A stretch of DNA of 30,764 nt from the NCBI GenBank assembly GCA_045600225.1, contig JAZRXL010000002.1, positions 1 to 30,764 on the forward strand, read 5' to 3'. The stretch's first letter is position 1; every line of letters begins with the position of its first letter. The notes under the pieces are model-generated. The model ran no database searches. It saw only the letters and a program-made list of their open reading frames with translations, and was not told where the DNA came from. This document shows positions 1 through 8,835 of the stretch, piece by piece. This DNA comes from UBA1181 sp045600225 (GTDB taxonomy: Bacteria > Bacteroidota > Bacteroidia > Bacteroidales > Paludibacteraceae). The position numbers and the translations under genes were made by a program.

Positions 1-174
1 TATGACTTCGAGGCCCACAAAGAGCTGGTTCCGCTGCAGCCCGGGGACGTCCCGGTCACCTATGCCGATACCAGCGCTCTCGTGCGGGATTTCGGGTTCA
101 GGCCCCATACTCCATTGCGGGAAGGGCTGAGAAAATTCGCCCTGTGGTATGCTGATTATTACAAGAAATTCTAG
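1..174 (+). CDS. UDP-glucuronate 4-epimerase-like protein, C-terminal fragment
   Basis: The window opens inside a gene that ends at TAG 172-174. The last 57 residues are visible and include LQPGDVPVTYADTSALVRDF followed by a FGFRPHTPLREGL segment and an aromatic tail ending in YYKKF. This is the usual C-terminal signature of the extended-SDR UDP-glucuronate 4-epimerases of capsule loci, where the GDVPxTxAD stretch contributes to the sugar-nucleotide pocket. The family converts UDP-GlcA to UDP-GalA in the cytoplasm. The Rossmann motif and the SYK residues lie outside the window, so the substrate cannot be checked; another NAD-dependent sugar epimerase is possible. The next gene starts 24 bp downstream, consistent with one operon. 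Confidence 0.75.
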   Translation, partial: YDFEAHKELVPLQPGDVPVTYADTSALVRDFGFRPHTPLREGLRKFALWYADYYKKF

Positions 175-198
175 AAATTGAAAAACAGAATATATTCC

Positions 199-1383
199 AT
201 GGAACTCAAGAAAGATTATTCCGATGTTCACTTCGCCGACAACGGCAAGCTCAAACTGCTCATCATCGTGGGCACGAGGCCTGAGATCATCCGGCTTGGG
301 GCCGTCATCAACAAGACACGCCGGTACTTCGACGTCATCCTTGCCCACACGGGCCAGAACTATGATTACAATCTGAACGGAGTGTTCTTCAAGGATCTGA
401 AACTCAAGGATCCGGAGGTTTATATGGATGCCGTGGGCGATGACCTGGGCGCCACCTGTGGCAACATCATCAACTGCTCCTACAAGCTCTTCGCACAGAC
501 CAAGCCGGATGCCGTCCTTGTCCTGGGCGACACCAACTCATGCCTGAGCGTCATCGGAGCAAAGCGACTCCATATACCAATCTTCCACATGGAAGCCGGC
601 AACCGCTGCAAGGACGAATGCCTCCCCGAAGAGACCAACCGCCGCATAGTCGACATCATCAGCGATGTCAACATGGCCTACTCCGAGCACGCCCGCCGCT
701 ATCTGGCAGAATGCGGACTCCCCCGCGAACGCACCTACGTGACCGGCAGCCCCATGGCCGAGGTGCTCCAGGAGAATCTGGCCGACATCGAGGCATCGGA
801 CGTACACAAGCGTCTTGGACTCGAGAAAGGCAAATACATCCTGCTCTCAGCACACCGCGAGGAGAACATCGACACTGAGAAGAACTTCCTCTCATTGTTT
901 ACCGCAATTAACAAGATGGCCGAGAAGTATGACATGCCAATACTCTACAGCTGCCACCCGCGTTCACGTAACCGTCTTGCCGCCAGCGGCTTCCAGCTCG
1001 ACCCGCGCGTGCAGGTGCAGCAGCCTCTGGGCTTCCATGACTACAATTGCCTGCAGATGCACTCCTTCTGTGTGGTGTCTGACTCCGGCACACTCCCCGA
1101 GGAATCATCGTTCTATGCATCCATCGGCAAACCCATCTCGGCCATCTGCATCCGCACCTCGACCGAACGCCCCGAGGCTCTTGACAAGGCCTGCTTCATC
1201 CTGTCGGGCATCGACACCAAGGGACTGCTCCAGAGCGTTGACTTGGCAGTGCAGATGACGGCCGACGGCAACCACGGCATCCCCGTGCCCAACTACACCG
1301 ACAAAGTCTCGGACAAGGTCGTCAAGATTATCCAGTCATACGTAGGTGTTGTCAACAAGATGGTCTGGCGCAAGGAACTTTAA
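199..1383 (+). CDS. fnlC: FnlC/CapG/WbjD-type UDP-N-acetyl sugar 2-epimerase
   Basis: This is a non-hydrolysing UDP-GlcNAc 2-epimerase fold protein of 394 residues. It shows GTRPEIIRLG near the N-terminus, HTGQNYDYNL, LVLGDTNSCLS, IFHMEAGNRC, LPEETNRRIVD, a VTGSPMAEVL segment, SAHREENI and SDSGTLPEESSF. The LGDTNSCL and EAGNRC forms fit the FnlC/CapG/WbjD branch better than WecB. That branch makes UDP-N-acetyl-L-fucosamine by epimerising UDP-2-acetamido-2,6-dideoxy-L-talose at C2. A TTG at 178 is in frame, but ATG 199 gives a start close to the conserved core and is preferred. The neighbouring fnlA, 28 bp downstream, supplies the first step of the same pathway. The middle reductase (FnlB/CapF) is not seen in the window and may lie upstream. 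Confidence 0.86.
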   Translation: MELKKDYSDVHFADNGKLKLLIIVGTRPEIIRLGAVINKTRRYFDVILAHTGQNYDYNLNGVFFKDLKLKDPEVYMDAVGDDLGATCGNIINCSYKLFAQTKPDAVLVLGDTNSCLSVIGAKRLHIPIFHMEAGNRCKDECLPEETNRRIVDIISDVNMAYSEHARRYLAECGLPRERTYVTGSPMAEVLQENLADIEASDVHKRLGLEKGKYILLSAHREENIDTEKNFLSLFTAINKMAEKYDMPILYSCHPRSRNRLAASGFQLDPRVQVQQPLGFHDYNCLQMHSFCVVSDSGTLPEESSFYASIGKPISAICIRTSTERPEALDKACFILSGIDTKGLLQSVDLAVQMTADGNHGIPVPNYTDKVSDKVVKIIQSYVGVVNKMVWRKEL

Positions 1384-1411
1384 GAATAGAATAATAAACA
1401 AATATAAGAAT

Positions 1412-2461
1412 ATGAGCATTTTCAAAGACAAAGTCCTCATGATTACCGGTGGTACCGGTTCATTTGGTAATGCAGTGTTGAACCGCTTCTTACGTACCGA
1501 CATTGGTGAGATCCGCATCTTCTCACGTGACGAGAAGAAGCAGGACGACATGCGTCACGAGTATCAGGCCAAGATGCCCGAGGTAGCCGGCAAGATCAAG
1601 TTCTACATTGGTGACGTCCGCAACAAGAGCACCCTCAAGACCGCAATGCGTGGGGTCGACTACATCTTCCATGCAGCAGCCCTCAAGCAGGTTCCCAGCT
1701 GCGAGTTCTTCCCCATGGAGGCCGTCAAGACCAACGTGATTGGTACTGACAACGTGCTCGATGCCGCCATTGACGAAGGCGTCAAGTGCGTCATCTGCCT
1801 CTCCACTGACAAAGCCGCCTACCCCATCAACGCCATGGGCATAAGCAAGGCCATGGAAGAGAAGATAGCAGTTGCCAAGAGCCGCAACAGCCTTAACACC
1901 AAGATCTGCTGCACCCGCTACGGTAACGTCATGTGCAGCCGCGGAAGCGTCATCCCATTGTGGATTGACCAGATCCGTAACGGCAACCCCATCACCCTGA
2001 CCGAGCCCAAGATGACCCGCTTCATCATGAGTCTTGAAGAAGCAGTTGATCTGGTACTCTTCGCCTTTGAGAATGGCGAGAATGGCGACATCCTCGTCCA
2101 GAAAGCCCCTGCCTGCACCATCCAGACCCAGGCCGAAGCCGTGTGTGAGCTCTTCGGAGGCAAGAAGGAAGACATCAAGGTCATCGGCATCCGTCATGGC
2201 GAAAAGATGTACGAGACTCTTCTGTCCAACGAGGAGTGTGCCAAGGCAGTCGATATGGGCAATTTCTACCGTGTACCGGCTGACAACCGCACCCTGAACT
2301 ACGACAAGTACTTTACCGAGGGCGACCAGAAGCGTTGCGAACTCTCAGAGTTCAACTCTGACAACACCCGCCGCCTGAATGTCGAGGAGACCAAGGCGAA
2401 AATTGCAAGTCTGGAGTATATACAGAACGAACTCAATGGCATAGCTAATCTGGCTAAGTAG
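1412..2461 (+). CDS. fnlA: FnlA/CapE-type UDP-GlcNAc 4,6-dehydratase/5-epimerase, copy 1
   Basis: An extended SDR enzyme of 349 residues. TGGTGSFG at residues 12-19 is the NAD(P)-binding loop, HAAALKQVP follows at about 87-95, and STDKAAYPIN then AMGISK carries an MxxxK (M142, K146) in place of YxxxK. Met for Tyr is characteristic of the CapE/FlaA1 family. The family converts UDP-GlcNAc to 4-keto-6-deoxy UDP-HexNAc intermediates, here most likely with the 5-epimerisation needed for L-sugars. The reading frame is open further upstream, but ATG 1412 gives exactly the same length and N-terminus (MSIF) as the second copy at 10195. About 16 residues differ between the copies, and many codons differ silently, so this is not a very recent duplication. 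Confidence 0.9.
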   Translation: MSIFKDKVLMITGGTGSFGNAVLNRFLRTDIGEIRIFSRDEKKQDDMRHEYQAKMPEVAGKIKFYIGDVRNKSTLKTAMRGVDYIFHAAALKQVPSCEFFPMEAVKTNVIGTDNVLDAAIDEGVKCVICLSTDKAAYPINAMGISKAMEEKIAVAKSRNSLNTKICCTRYGNVMCSRGSVIPLWIDQIRNGNPITLTEPKMTRFIMSLEEAVDLVLFAFENGENGDILVQKAPACTIQTQAEAVCELFGGKKEDIKVIGIRHGEKMYETLLSNEECAKAVDMGNFYRVPADNRTLNYDKYFTEGDQKRCELSEFNSDNTRRLNVEETKAKIASLEYIQNELNGIANLAK

Positions 2462-2488
2462 AGATAGATAGATTCCCAAACGAATAGT

Positions 2489-3628
2489 ATGTCCAGCAAC
2501 AGCACCAAATACAGTATCCCGATGCTCCCGCTCAGCATTGAACTGGAGAGCAAAGAAGTACTCAGGCAGCTCAACAAGGCCAACAGACAACTTGCTGAAC
2601 TCAAGGGAATAGCACATAGCATCCCTAACGAGCAGATACTCATCAGCACTCTAACTTTGCAGGAGGCTCGCGACAGTTCTGAAGTTGAAAACATAGTCAC
2701 CACACAAGATGACCTATATCGGGCGGGGCTTAATCTCAAGGACAGCATCTTGAATGCCTCTACAAAAGAAGTCCTCAACTATCGCGAAGCCATTCAAACG
2801 GGTTTCCGACTTGTCCGGAACAACCATCTGTTGACCAACAATATCATCAAGCAGATACAACAGATACTTGAAAATAACAGAGCCGGGTTCAGAGCTGTTC
2901 CTGGAACCATCCTCAAAGATAATAAAGGAAACATAGTTTACACACCACCTCAGGAACCCGATGAAGTGAACAGATATATGGATAATCTGGAACGGTTCAT
3001 CAACAATCCCGAACTCTCCGACCTAGATCCACTCATCAAGATGGCCATAATCCATCACCAGATGGAAAGCATTCACCCATTCTATGACGGAAACGGTCGT
3101 ACCGGACGAATAGTACTTATCCTATATTTGGTCATAACTGACCTTCTGGACCTTCCCATACTGTACCTTAGCCGATACATCACCCGCAATAAAGGAGAAT
3201 ACTATCGCCTCATACAAGCTATCAGAGATACTGATGACAACCAGGAACTCTGGCAGGAATGGATAATGTTCATGTTGAAGGGCGTAGAGGAAACAGCAAG
3301 TGAAACCATAAGGCTTGTCAAAGGAATATCCTACCTTATGGCAAGATACAAAGCAACACTTAGACCATTGTTTGACAAACAGTACAAACACGAGATACTC
3401 AACAACCTCTTCTTCCATCCTTACACCAAGATAGAGTTCCTAGAGCGCGATCTCAACGTATCCCGCCAGACAGCATCCAAATACTTGAAGATGATTGTTG
3501 ATGCTGGACTTCTTGAGAAAGTCAAGATTGGCAACAGCAATTACTACATAAATACAGCGCTTGTCAGTCTCTTCATGAGTAACCAAGAAGTCACGGAACA
3601 AGTGTCAACGATAGAGTCTGTCGATTAA
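2489..3628 (+). CDS. Class II Fic family protein (probable AMP transferase) with C-terminal winged helix
   Basis: A protein of 379 residues with the complete Fic motif HPFYDGNGRTGR at 196-207, including catalytic His196. Fic enzymes usually transfer AMP from ATP onto a hydroxyl of a target protein. An upstream inhibitory motif of the (S/T)xxxE(G/N) type is visible as SSEVEN at 63-68, which places it in class II, where an N-terminal helix blocks the active site through its Glu. The C-terminal part (about 310-360) contains VSRQTASKYLKMIVDAGLLE, a helix-turn-helix/winged-helix signature seen in many stand-alone Fic proteins. It begins 27 bp after fnlA copy 1 and is the first gene of the inserted island. 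Its target cannot be predicted; a toxin, a regulator or a housekeeping AMPylator are all possible. Confidence 0.9.
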   Translation: MSSNSTKYSIPMLPLSIELESKEVLRQLNKANRQLAELKGIAHSIPNEQILISTLTLQEARDSSEVENIVTTQDDLYRAGLNLKDSILNASTKEVLNYREAIQTGFRLVRNNHLLTNNIIKQIQQILENNRAGFRAVPGTILKDNKGNIVYTPPQEPDEVNRYMDNLERFINNPELSDLDPLIKMAIIHHQMESIHPFYDGNGRTGRIVLILYLVITDLLDLPILYLSRYITRNKGEYYRLIQAIRDTDDNQELWQEWIMFMLKGVEETASETIRLVKGISYLMARYKATLRPLFDKQYKHEILNNLFFHPYTKIEFLERDLNVSRQTASKYLKMIVDAGLLEKVKIGNSNYYINTALVSLFMSNQEVTEQVSTIESVD

Positions 3629-3915
3629 CACGCTCACCAATCTGTGTTAATGAAAACGCCATTTGCTTAACATAGGTAGCATGCAATGTTAACCCAAACT
3701 GATCTAGAAGCCGACAACCACGATGGTGAATGGCTCAAGATGAATAACGAAACTTTTTTTCGTTCCGGTCAGATAGGACTATTCTACCCAATATTACAGC
3801 GAATCATAGGAAGGCCTAAGAACCAGGGAGTTGTTCATCGCATCGGAGGTGACAAAGGTGGTAGCTGAGCCAGCATCGTGTGATAGCATCTATAGCCTGG
3901 GTCAATTCGAAGCAT
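3629..3915. other. Intergenic stretch with a weak hairpin and a doubtful 60-codon frame
   Basis: No recognisable gene lies between the Fic gene and the next reading frame. A 60-codon frame at 3686-3868 (+) has no recognisable motif and an unconvincing composition. A hairpin with AACGAAA at 3746-3752 and TTTCGTT at 3758-3764 around a CTTTT loop is visible. It could be a weak terminator for the Fic transcript, but it is A/T-rich and unsupported. The stretch may be remnant sequence at a cassette boundary. Confidence 0.35.
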
Positions 3916-4638
3916 ATGACCCAAGCAACCAGAGTAACAGTTAAAAAGTCAACATTTAATGACTATATGGAAGAAAACAAATCAGTAGCGAAGGCAATGG
4001 AAGAAACCATTTCTTCCGAACATTTGATTGCGGTTGAAGATATTGGAGAAGTGCTAATAGATACTACATTGAATGATGGCCTTCTAAAAGATATACCTGT
4101 TATTTCTTCTATCGTTGGAGCACGTAAACTGATAACGAACATAAGGGACTACCTATTTGTGAACAAACTCATTTCTTTCCTATTTCCAATTAAAGACACT
4201 AGTGCAAAAGAAAGGATAGAAGCGATAAAAAAATGGGAGAAGGATTCCAAATATAGGATAAACGTTGGCGAGTCTTTGTTAGGTATGATTGACAGATGCG
4301 ATAGCAGAATCAAAGCTGAATGGCTATCTTGTTTATTCTATGAATTAGTGCTGAAACGCCAATGGTCTGATCTGTTTATGAGAGCAGAGAAAACCTTGTC
4401 TTCAATTTCCGTAATGGATATGCAGTATTTCTTGAACTTTAAGCAAGACCAGTATTCACAGATTGATGCTGATTTAAGTGAGCGGTTTTTGGGTACTGGA
4501 TTATATAAGAATGCAGCTTTAGTTTGGAAAGAAGCAAATGATGAAGGGTCCGGTTATGTGTGTGAAATTTCCGAAGTTGGCATTTGGATATATCATATAC
4601 TAAATGGGATAGAAATGAATATGAATGTTGTGGAATAG
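3916..4638 (+). CDS. Hypothetical protein of the accessory island
   Basis: No family is recognised. The frame is open from GTG 3880. ATG 3916 gives 240 residues and ATG 3967 gives 223, starting MEENKSVAKAMEE. The choice is uncertain; the later start removes an unremarkable lysine-rich leader. A central stretch beginning LKDIPVISSIVGARKLITNI and continuing through a VNKLISFLFPI segment is strongly amphipathic or hydrophobic and could contact a membrane. It is followed by a helical, charged region with GESLLGMIDRCDSRIKAEWL. The base composition is low in G+C like the KAP and caspase-like genes that follow, and unlike the flanking fnlA genes. A degenerate repeat lies just downstream. Its position next to probable defence genes suggests an accessory role, but there is no direct evidence. 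Confidence 0.6.
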   Translation: MTQATRVTVKKSTFNDYMEENKSVAKAMEETISSEHLIAVEDIGEVLIDTTLNDGLLKDIPVISSIVGARKLITNIRDYLFVNKLISFLFPIKDTSAKERIEAIKKWEKDSKYRINVGESLLGMIDRCDSRIKAEWLSCLFYELVLKRQWSDLFMRAEKTLSSISVMDMQYFLNFKQDQYSQIDADLSERFLGTGLYKNAALVWKEANDEGSGYVCEISEVGIWIYHILNGIEMNMNVVE

Positions 4639-4650
4639 AATGAAGTAACA

Positions 4651-4700
4651 GCCCCGAAGAGGAACCGCCTCAGTTCCCATTGGCCGCAAGGACTACAAGA
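4651..4700. repeat. Degenerate boundary repeat, copy A
   Basis: A G+C-rich stretch in an A/T-rich gap, containing GAGGAACCGCC, then CCCATTGGCCGCAAGGACTA. It aligns by eye with copy B at 8836 (GAGGGACCACC, then CCCGTTGGTCGCAGAGGCTA) and more weakly with copy C at 9742 and the D copies at 27407 and 28582. It follows the stop of the hypothetical gene by 12 bp. The rest of the gap to 4807 shows nothing recognisable. Confidence 0.5.
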
Positions 4701-4807
4701 AGTCAAAGCATGGCTGTATATATATAATCTAAAAAACTGTAAGACGCAAGGTATGAGTAACCAAGGATATTAAACAACTTGACAATTGACGGATTGATAA
4801 CAATAAC

Positions 4808-7800
4808 ATGCTGAATATGGAACAACCCAAACATATTAATCTGCTCAGCAATGAGCCTTGTCGTGAGGATGCTTTCGAAGGTCATTCCCACAAGAATATT
4901 GCTATCCAGATTGCAAGACTTATCAAAGAGGATAGCAATCGGCATATTATTGGAATTGAGGGTGGCTGGGGTTCTGGAAAAAGCAACCTTATTTCTTTGG
5001 TAAACAAGGAATTGAATGGAGAATCCGTATATAATAAAGACTACAACCATAGGGATTCTGAATATCCATTCTTTATATATGATGCTTGGGGGCATCAAGC
5101 AGATTTTCAAAGACGCGCAATACTGGAAGAACTTACTCAAGAACTTACTATCGACAAGAAGATTCTTGATGAAAGGAAATGGAAACAGAAACTTGAAGAA
5201 CTTCTGGCAAAGAGAAAGAAGACTACGACTAAAGAAGTCCCGCACCTCGGTATTGGGTTAATAATGAGCATTATTCTTTGTGTTCTTACCCCTCTTATAG
5301 TTTATTTTGTTGGTTTGGTCCCGAATGATAAATGGTGCTGCCGTTTATTGATAGCTGTCTTGCCTTACATAATAGGTTTTGTTTGGGTTATCTCGGATCG
5401 TATTATAAGCATTAATAAGAACGGTCAAGATGTCACTTTTGCTAATATCGTTTCAGAGCTAATACTTGTTTATAAAGACCAGATAAAGGAAAACGAAACC
5501 TATACCACCATCTCGGAAAAGGAACCGTCCTCCGCAGAGTTTAAATCCTGGATGGATAAAGTTGATGCGGATTTAAAAGTCCTGAATAGGACGCTTATTA
5601 TCGTTTTCGACAATATGGATAGACTTCCTTCCCAAAAAGTTGAGAGTTTATGGTCGTCCATTCATTCTTTCTTTTCAGACAAAACATACGATAATATTAA
5701 GGTCTTAATCCCATTTGACAGGAAACATGTTCAAAATGCATTTAAAAGCGAAGATCTAACAGATGAAAGTTATGGGAACGACTTCATAAACAAAACTTTT
5801 GATGTCGTTTTCCGAGTTCCGCCTCCAATTATGAGCGGCTGGAAATCGTATATGGCTGATATGTGGAAGAAAGCCTTTGGTGATGATGCGGTACTTGATA
5901 TACCTGTTACGCAAATCTATGATGCCTTAAGTAAGAATCACACCCCTCGCAAGATTATTGCGTTCATAAACGAAGTTGCAACCGTAAAAATGACTATTGC
6001 GGATGATATTCCAAATAGATATATTGCTTTGTTTATTTTTGGGAAAGAGAAGATAGAAGAGAATCCTATTGAACAGCTGCTCAATCCTGATTTTATGGGC
6101 GACGTAGAGTTTGAGTATGAAAAAGATTCGAACACAATAAAGTATCTTTCGGCAATATACTATCAGTTGCCAGTTGATGACGCTCTGGATGTTGTTTTCA
6201 CTAAGGAAGCTACTGATGCGCTCAATAGTGGAAACTCAGAACGTTTGCGCGATATGATGGAGCATATTGACATGCAACACATCTTGGGGAATGCAATATT
6301 AAAGGTGACTGATGTTGAAAAAGCGACCATGACACTCGCAGTACTTGATGACTATTTGGGTATTTCTGATTTTGGAGAAAGCCCAACATGGTTATTAGAT
6401 CTCTGGGAAGATTTATATAAGATGTGTTTGAATAAGGGCACAGAATGGAATGAGATTAGAGAATATCATATTCCATTGTTTCATCACCTGTATGATGACT
6501 CTTTAGCCGAATCGCTCGTGAAAGGCTACCTCTCTATTGAAGATGAAAAATGGAATGCTAAAGTATTCGTTGAAGCAATAGATAGGCTTTCAGAGAATAA
6601 CGATGTTATTGCCAGAAAACTTTCGGAGAATAAACGAAAAGTGACTCCAAAACTATTCCTTGACTTACTGCAATATACTAAAAATAATTATGAGGATTAT
6701 GGTGTTGAGTTTGATTTGAATGAATTGGATGCATATCTTTCCGAACTTGAGCAAGATGTTGTAATGTCTATTGATGTTATTCCATACATAGGAATTGATA
6801 AAGATAAGCTACCGAAATATCAATCAAAATTACAGGAATGGCTTGAAGATGCAAGCAGTTTAGACACTGACGGAATTGAAACTCTGTTTGAAAGACTGAA
6901 AGAAATATCTGATAAACCTATGAGTTTCGCTGATTTCTTTACAGATGCCGATATTAACAATGCTTGGACTAACTTCTCAGATGAAGATAATCCTTTCAAG
7001 TATGACATATTAGCTATGCGAATAGCTAGAAATGGAAACTTTAATACTGTGTACAGTTCTCACTTCAATGATATTCTTGAAGATTACGAGGAGGAAGAAG
7101 TTGAGGCCATAGCCAAAGTTATTGAGTATTATGTTAGTTTTGGCGATTTACTTATTTCGTCTGACTATTATAAAGATTATCCTTTGATTAGTGATGTTAT
7201 GAAATTGCTCATAACGAGTAACTATGGCGTAAAAAGAGCAAGTATCATGGACTGCTTGTCTCATTTTGATAAAACAGTTAATGATTACAAGATTGAGGCT
7301 AAGTTGTTGTTCTGTAAACTCAATGATTGGAATAGATATATATCCTTTGCAAAAACTAAGATTACAAGTATGCCGTCTGGTTTAATTGAATTGGCCGGGG
7401 AAGTCGATAATAATTTGTCTAAGGCTATTCATTCTGCTTGTGAAGAACATTATGCTGAGCAAACACAAGACCAATGGAAAGATCATATTCTCAAAAAAGA
7501 CAGCACCTATAGGATATGGAAGCTTTATCATCCGAAAAAGTATCAAGCCAACTTTGATGCATTAAAGGCATTACTGAAAAATTATGCAAGTGGTGCTACG
7601 GCAACGCAGCCGGATAAAAATATTGTGGATGAATGGCTAAATATATGCATAGAAGTAAAGCATTCTGTCAAAGGTTTGTTTAATGAGATTAGTGCAATCC
7701 TGAAGAAGGATTCATCGGTAAACAAACAGAAACTTCTTTTCTTCGGTGAGTACATTTTAAACTATACCGAACCGGATAAACAGAAGGATTTTGTTTTAAA

Positions 7801-8014
7801 ACTGATACCAACCGAGATTATTGATACTGATGTCATTGTATTTATCCTAAGTCACATAGATAGATTGAGAGAATGTGAGACTTCAGATGAATTCAGAGAG
7901 AAGTTGAAACACTTGGCAGTAACATCTATGAAAGATGATGAACGTATAATTGCTGTCTGCCAAAGTTTCGGTGTTGAATTTGAGACCCAACAAACGGATA
8001 ATGAAGATGTGTAA
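4808..8014 (+). CDS. KAP family P-loop NTPase, membrane-anchored
   Basis: A large protein of 1068 residues. The Walker A motif is GGWGSGKSN at about 52-60. Two membrane segments interrupt the NTPase domain, at about 149-172 (IGLIMSIILCVLTPLIVYFV) and about 177-196. A Walker B-like IIVFDNMDR follows at about 264-272. A P-loop NTPase with transmembrane helices inserted between Walker A and Walker B is the hallmark of the KAP family (named after Kidins220/ARMS and the phage-exclusion protein PifA). The C-terminal half is an acidic, helical region of about 600 residues without a recognised domain, perhaps a sensor or scaffold. ATG 4808 is used; ATG 4817 would also serve. The caspase-like gene begins 9 bp downstream, so the two are probably cotranscribed and work as a pair. 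A role in phage defence is inferred from the family and the pairing. Confidence 0.85.
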   Translation: MLNMEQPKHINLLSNEPCREDAFEGHSHKNIAIQIARLIKEDSNRHIIGIEGGWGSGKSNLISLVNKELNGESVYNKDYNHRDSEYPFFIYDAWGHQADFQRRAILEELTQELTIDKKILDERKWKQKLEELLAKRKKTTTKEVPHLGIGLIMSIILCVLTPLIVYFVGLVPNDKWCCRLLIAVLPYIIGFVWVISDRIISINKNGQDVTFANIVSELILVYKDQIKENETYTTISEKEPSSAEFKSWMDKVDADLKVLNRTLIIVFDNMDRLPSQKVESLWSSIHSFFSDKTYDNIKVLIPFDRKHVQNAFKSEDLTDESYGNDFINKTFDVVFRVPPPIMSGWKSYMADMWKKAFGDDAVLDIPVTQIYDALSKNHTPRKIIAFINEVATVKMTIADDIPNRYIALFIFGKEKIEENPIEQLLNPDFMGDVEFEYEKDSNTIKYLSAIYYQLPVDDALDVVFTKEATDALNSGNSERLRDMMEHIDMQHILGNAILKVTDVEKATMTLAVLDDYLGISDFGESPTWLLDLWEDLYKMCLNKGTEWNEIREYHIPLFHHLYDDSLAESLVKGYLSIEDEKWNAKVFVEAIDRLSENNDVIARKLSENKRKVTPKLFLDLLQYTKNNYEDYGVEFDLNELDAYLSELEQDVVMSIDVIPYIGIDKDKLPKYQSKLQEWLEDASSLDTDGIETLFERLKEISDKPMSFADFFTDADINNAWTNFSDEDNPFKYDILAMRIARNGNFNTVYSSHFNDILEDYEEEEVEAIAKVIEYYVSFGDLLISSDYYKDYPLISDVMKLLITSNYGVKRASIMDCLSHFDKTVNDYKIEAKLLFCKLNDWNRYISFAKTKITSMPSGLIELAGEVDNNLSKAIHSACEEHYAEQTQDQWKDHILKKDSTYRIWKLYHPKKYQANFDALKALLKNYASGATATQPDKNIVDEWLNICIEVKHSVKGLFNEISAILKKDSSVNKQKLLFFGEYILNYTEPDKQKDFVLKLIPTEIIDTDVIVFILSHIDRLRECETSDEFREKLKHLAVTSMKDDERIIAVCQSFGVEFETQQTDNEDV

Positions 8015-8023
8015 GTGTTTTTC

Positions 8024-8821
8024 ATGAGAAGAAAGATATTGTTGATTGGTAATCCTGGAATACAAGGAATAAACTATTCTCCTTCGGTAATCCCAGTGTT
8101 AAAACGCTATAAAGAGTTTTTTAAGAGCGAGGTTGGCGGCTTTTGGTATGATTCTGAAATAATTGAAGAACCTAAAGGATTCGACTACAATAGTGAAGTA
8201 ACTTGGTTGACTTGTCAACTCAGAGAACTAAATTTTGAGACAGATTATTCTGTTATTGTTTTTGTCGGACATGGTGGTTCGTACCTTGGAGAAGATAATG
8301 TTCAGTTGTCAAAAGGTGAAATTTTTCCTCTTTCATATTTGTTGGCACCTGAAGGGTTTGAGAATCGGATAAAAAGAACGATAATAGTAGATGCGTGCCG
8401 TTCACTTATTGGAGGTACTAGTGAGCAACTGCTTTTGGAGTCCCGCTACTTCTCAGGAGAAGGAGGATTGATGGGTAGTTATTGTAGAGAGTATTATGAA
8501 CATATCATTGACGAGTGTATGCCACACACAGAATTGTTGCAATCTACAAAATATGGAGAATATGCAAAAATTAATCCCAATCATACAGGTACAGCTTTCA
8601 GTGATGCGTTATTCAGTGTATTAGACAATAACGTCCTTAAATGGAACCAGAATGCTTTAAGAGATAGGTGTGGTCAATTATATAAAGGTATTTTAGATAT
8701 ACTACCTACAGTTCAAGAGAAAATGTCCGAATATAATCAGATTCCAGAGTATTCAAGGTTTGGAGGGGTTGGTGATTTCCCTTTATATGCAGTCTGGCGT
8801 GCAGTTGATAGACGGTTATAG
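8024..8821 (+). CDS. Caspase-like cysteine protease (peptidase C14 fold)
   Basis: A protein of 265 residues from ATG 8024; GTG 8015 is also in frame. It shows the two catalytic landmarks of the caspase fold: VIVFVGHGGSYLG with the His at residue 83, and RTIIVDACRSLIGG with the nucleophile Cys at residue 125, each at the end of a hydrophobic strand. An N-terminal KILLIGNPGI strand and a later GTAFSDALFSVL segment are consistent with a caspase-like core of normal size. There is no signal peptide or membrane segment, so it should be cytoplasmic. It starts 9 bp after the KAP NTPase stop. In bacterial defence operons such proteases typically act as effectors kept silent until a partner NTPase senses infection. 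That role is inference here; the protease call itself is firm from the motifs. Confidence 0.82.
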   Translation: MRRKILLIGNPGIQGINYSPSVIPVLKRYKEFFKSEVGGFWYDSEIIEEPKGFDYNSEVTWLTCQLRELNFETDYSVIVFVGHGGSYLGEDNVQLSKGEIFPLSYLLAPEGFENRIKRTIIVDACRSLIGGTSEQLLLESRYFSGEGGLMGSYCREYYEHIIDECMPHTELLQSTKYGEYAKINPNHTGTAFSDALFSVLDNNVLKWNQNALRDRCGQLYKGILDILPTVQEKMSEYNQIPEYSRFGGVGDFPLYAVWRAVDRRL

Positions 8822-8835
8822 TGGTTATTTACTTC

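Noticed and set aside
540..878. Plus-strand frame of 112 codons inside fnlC
   Set aside because: Arg/Pro/His-rich out-of-frame shadow of a well-supported gene.
1523..2197. Long open frame on the minus strand opposite fnlA copy 1 (and its mirror at 10585-11253)
   Set aside because: It is antisense to a conserved gene and appears in both copies simply because the sense sequence is conserved and G+C-rich; the translation has no family features.
3686..3868. 60-codon frame after the Fic gene
   Set aside because: No motif, no clear start context, and composition unlike its neighbours; described only as part of the gap.
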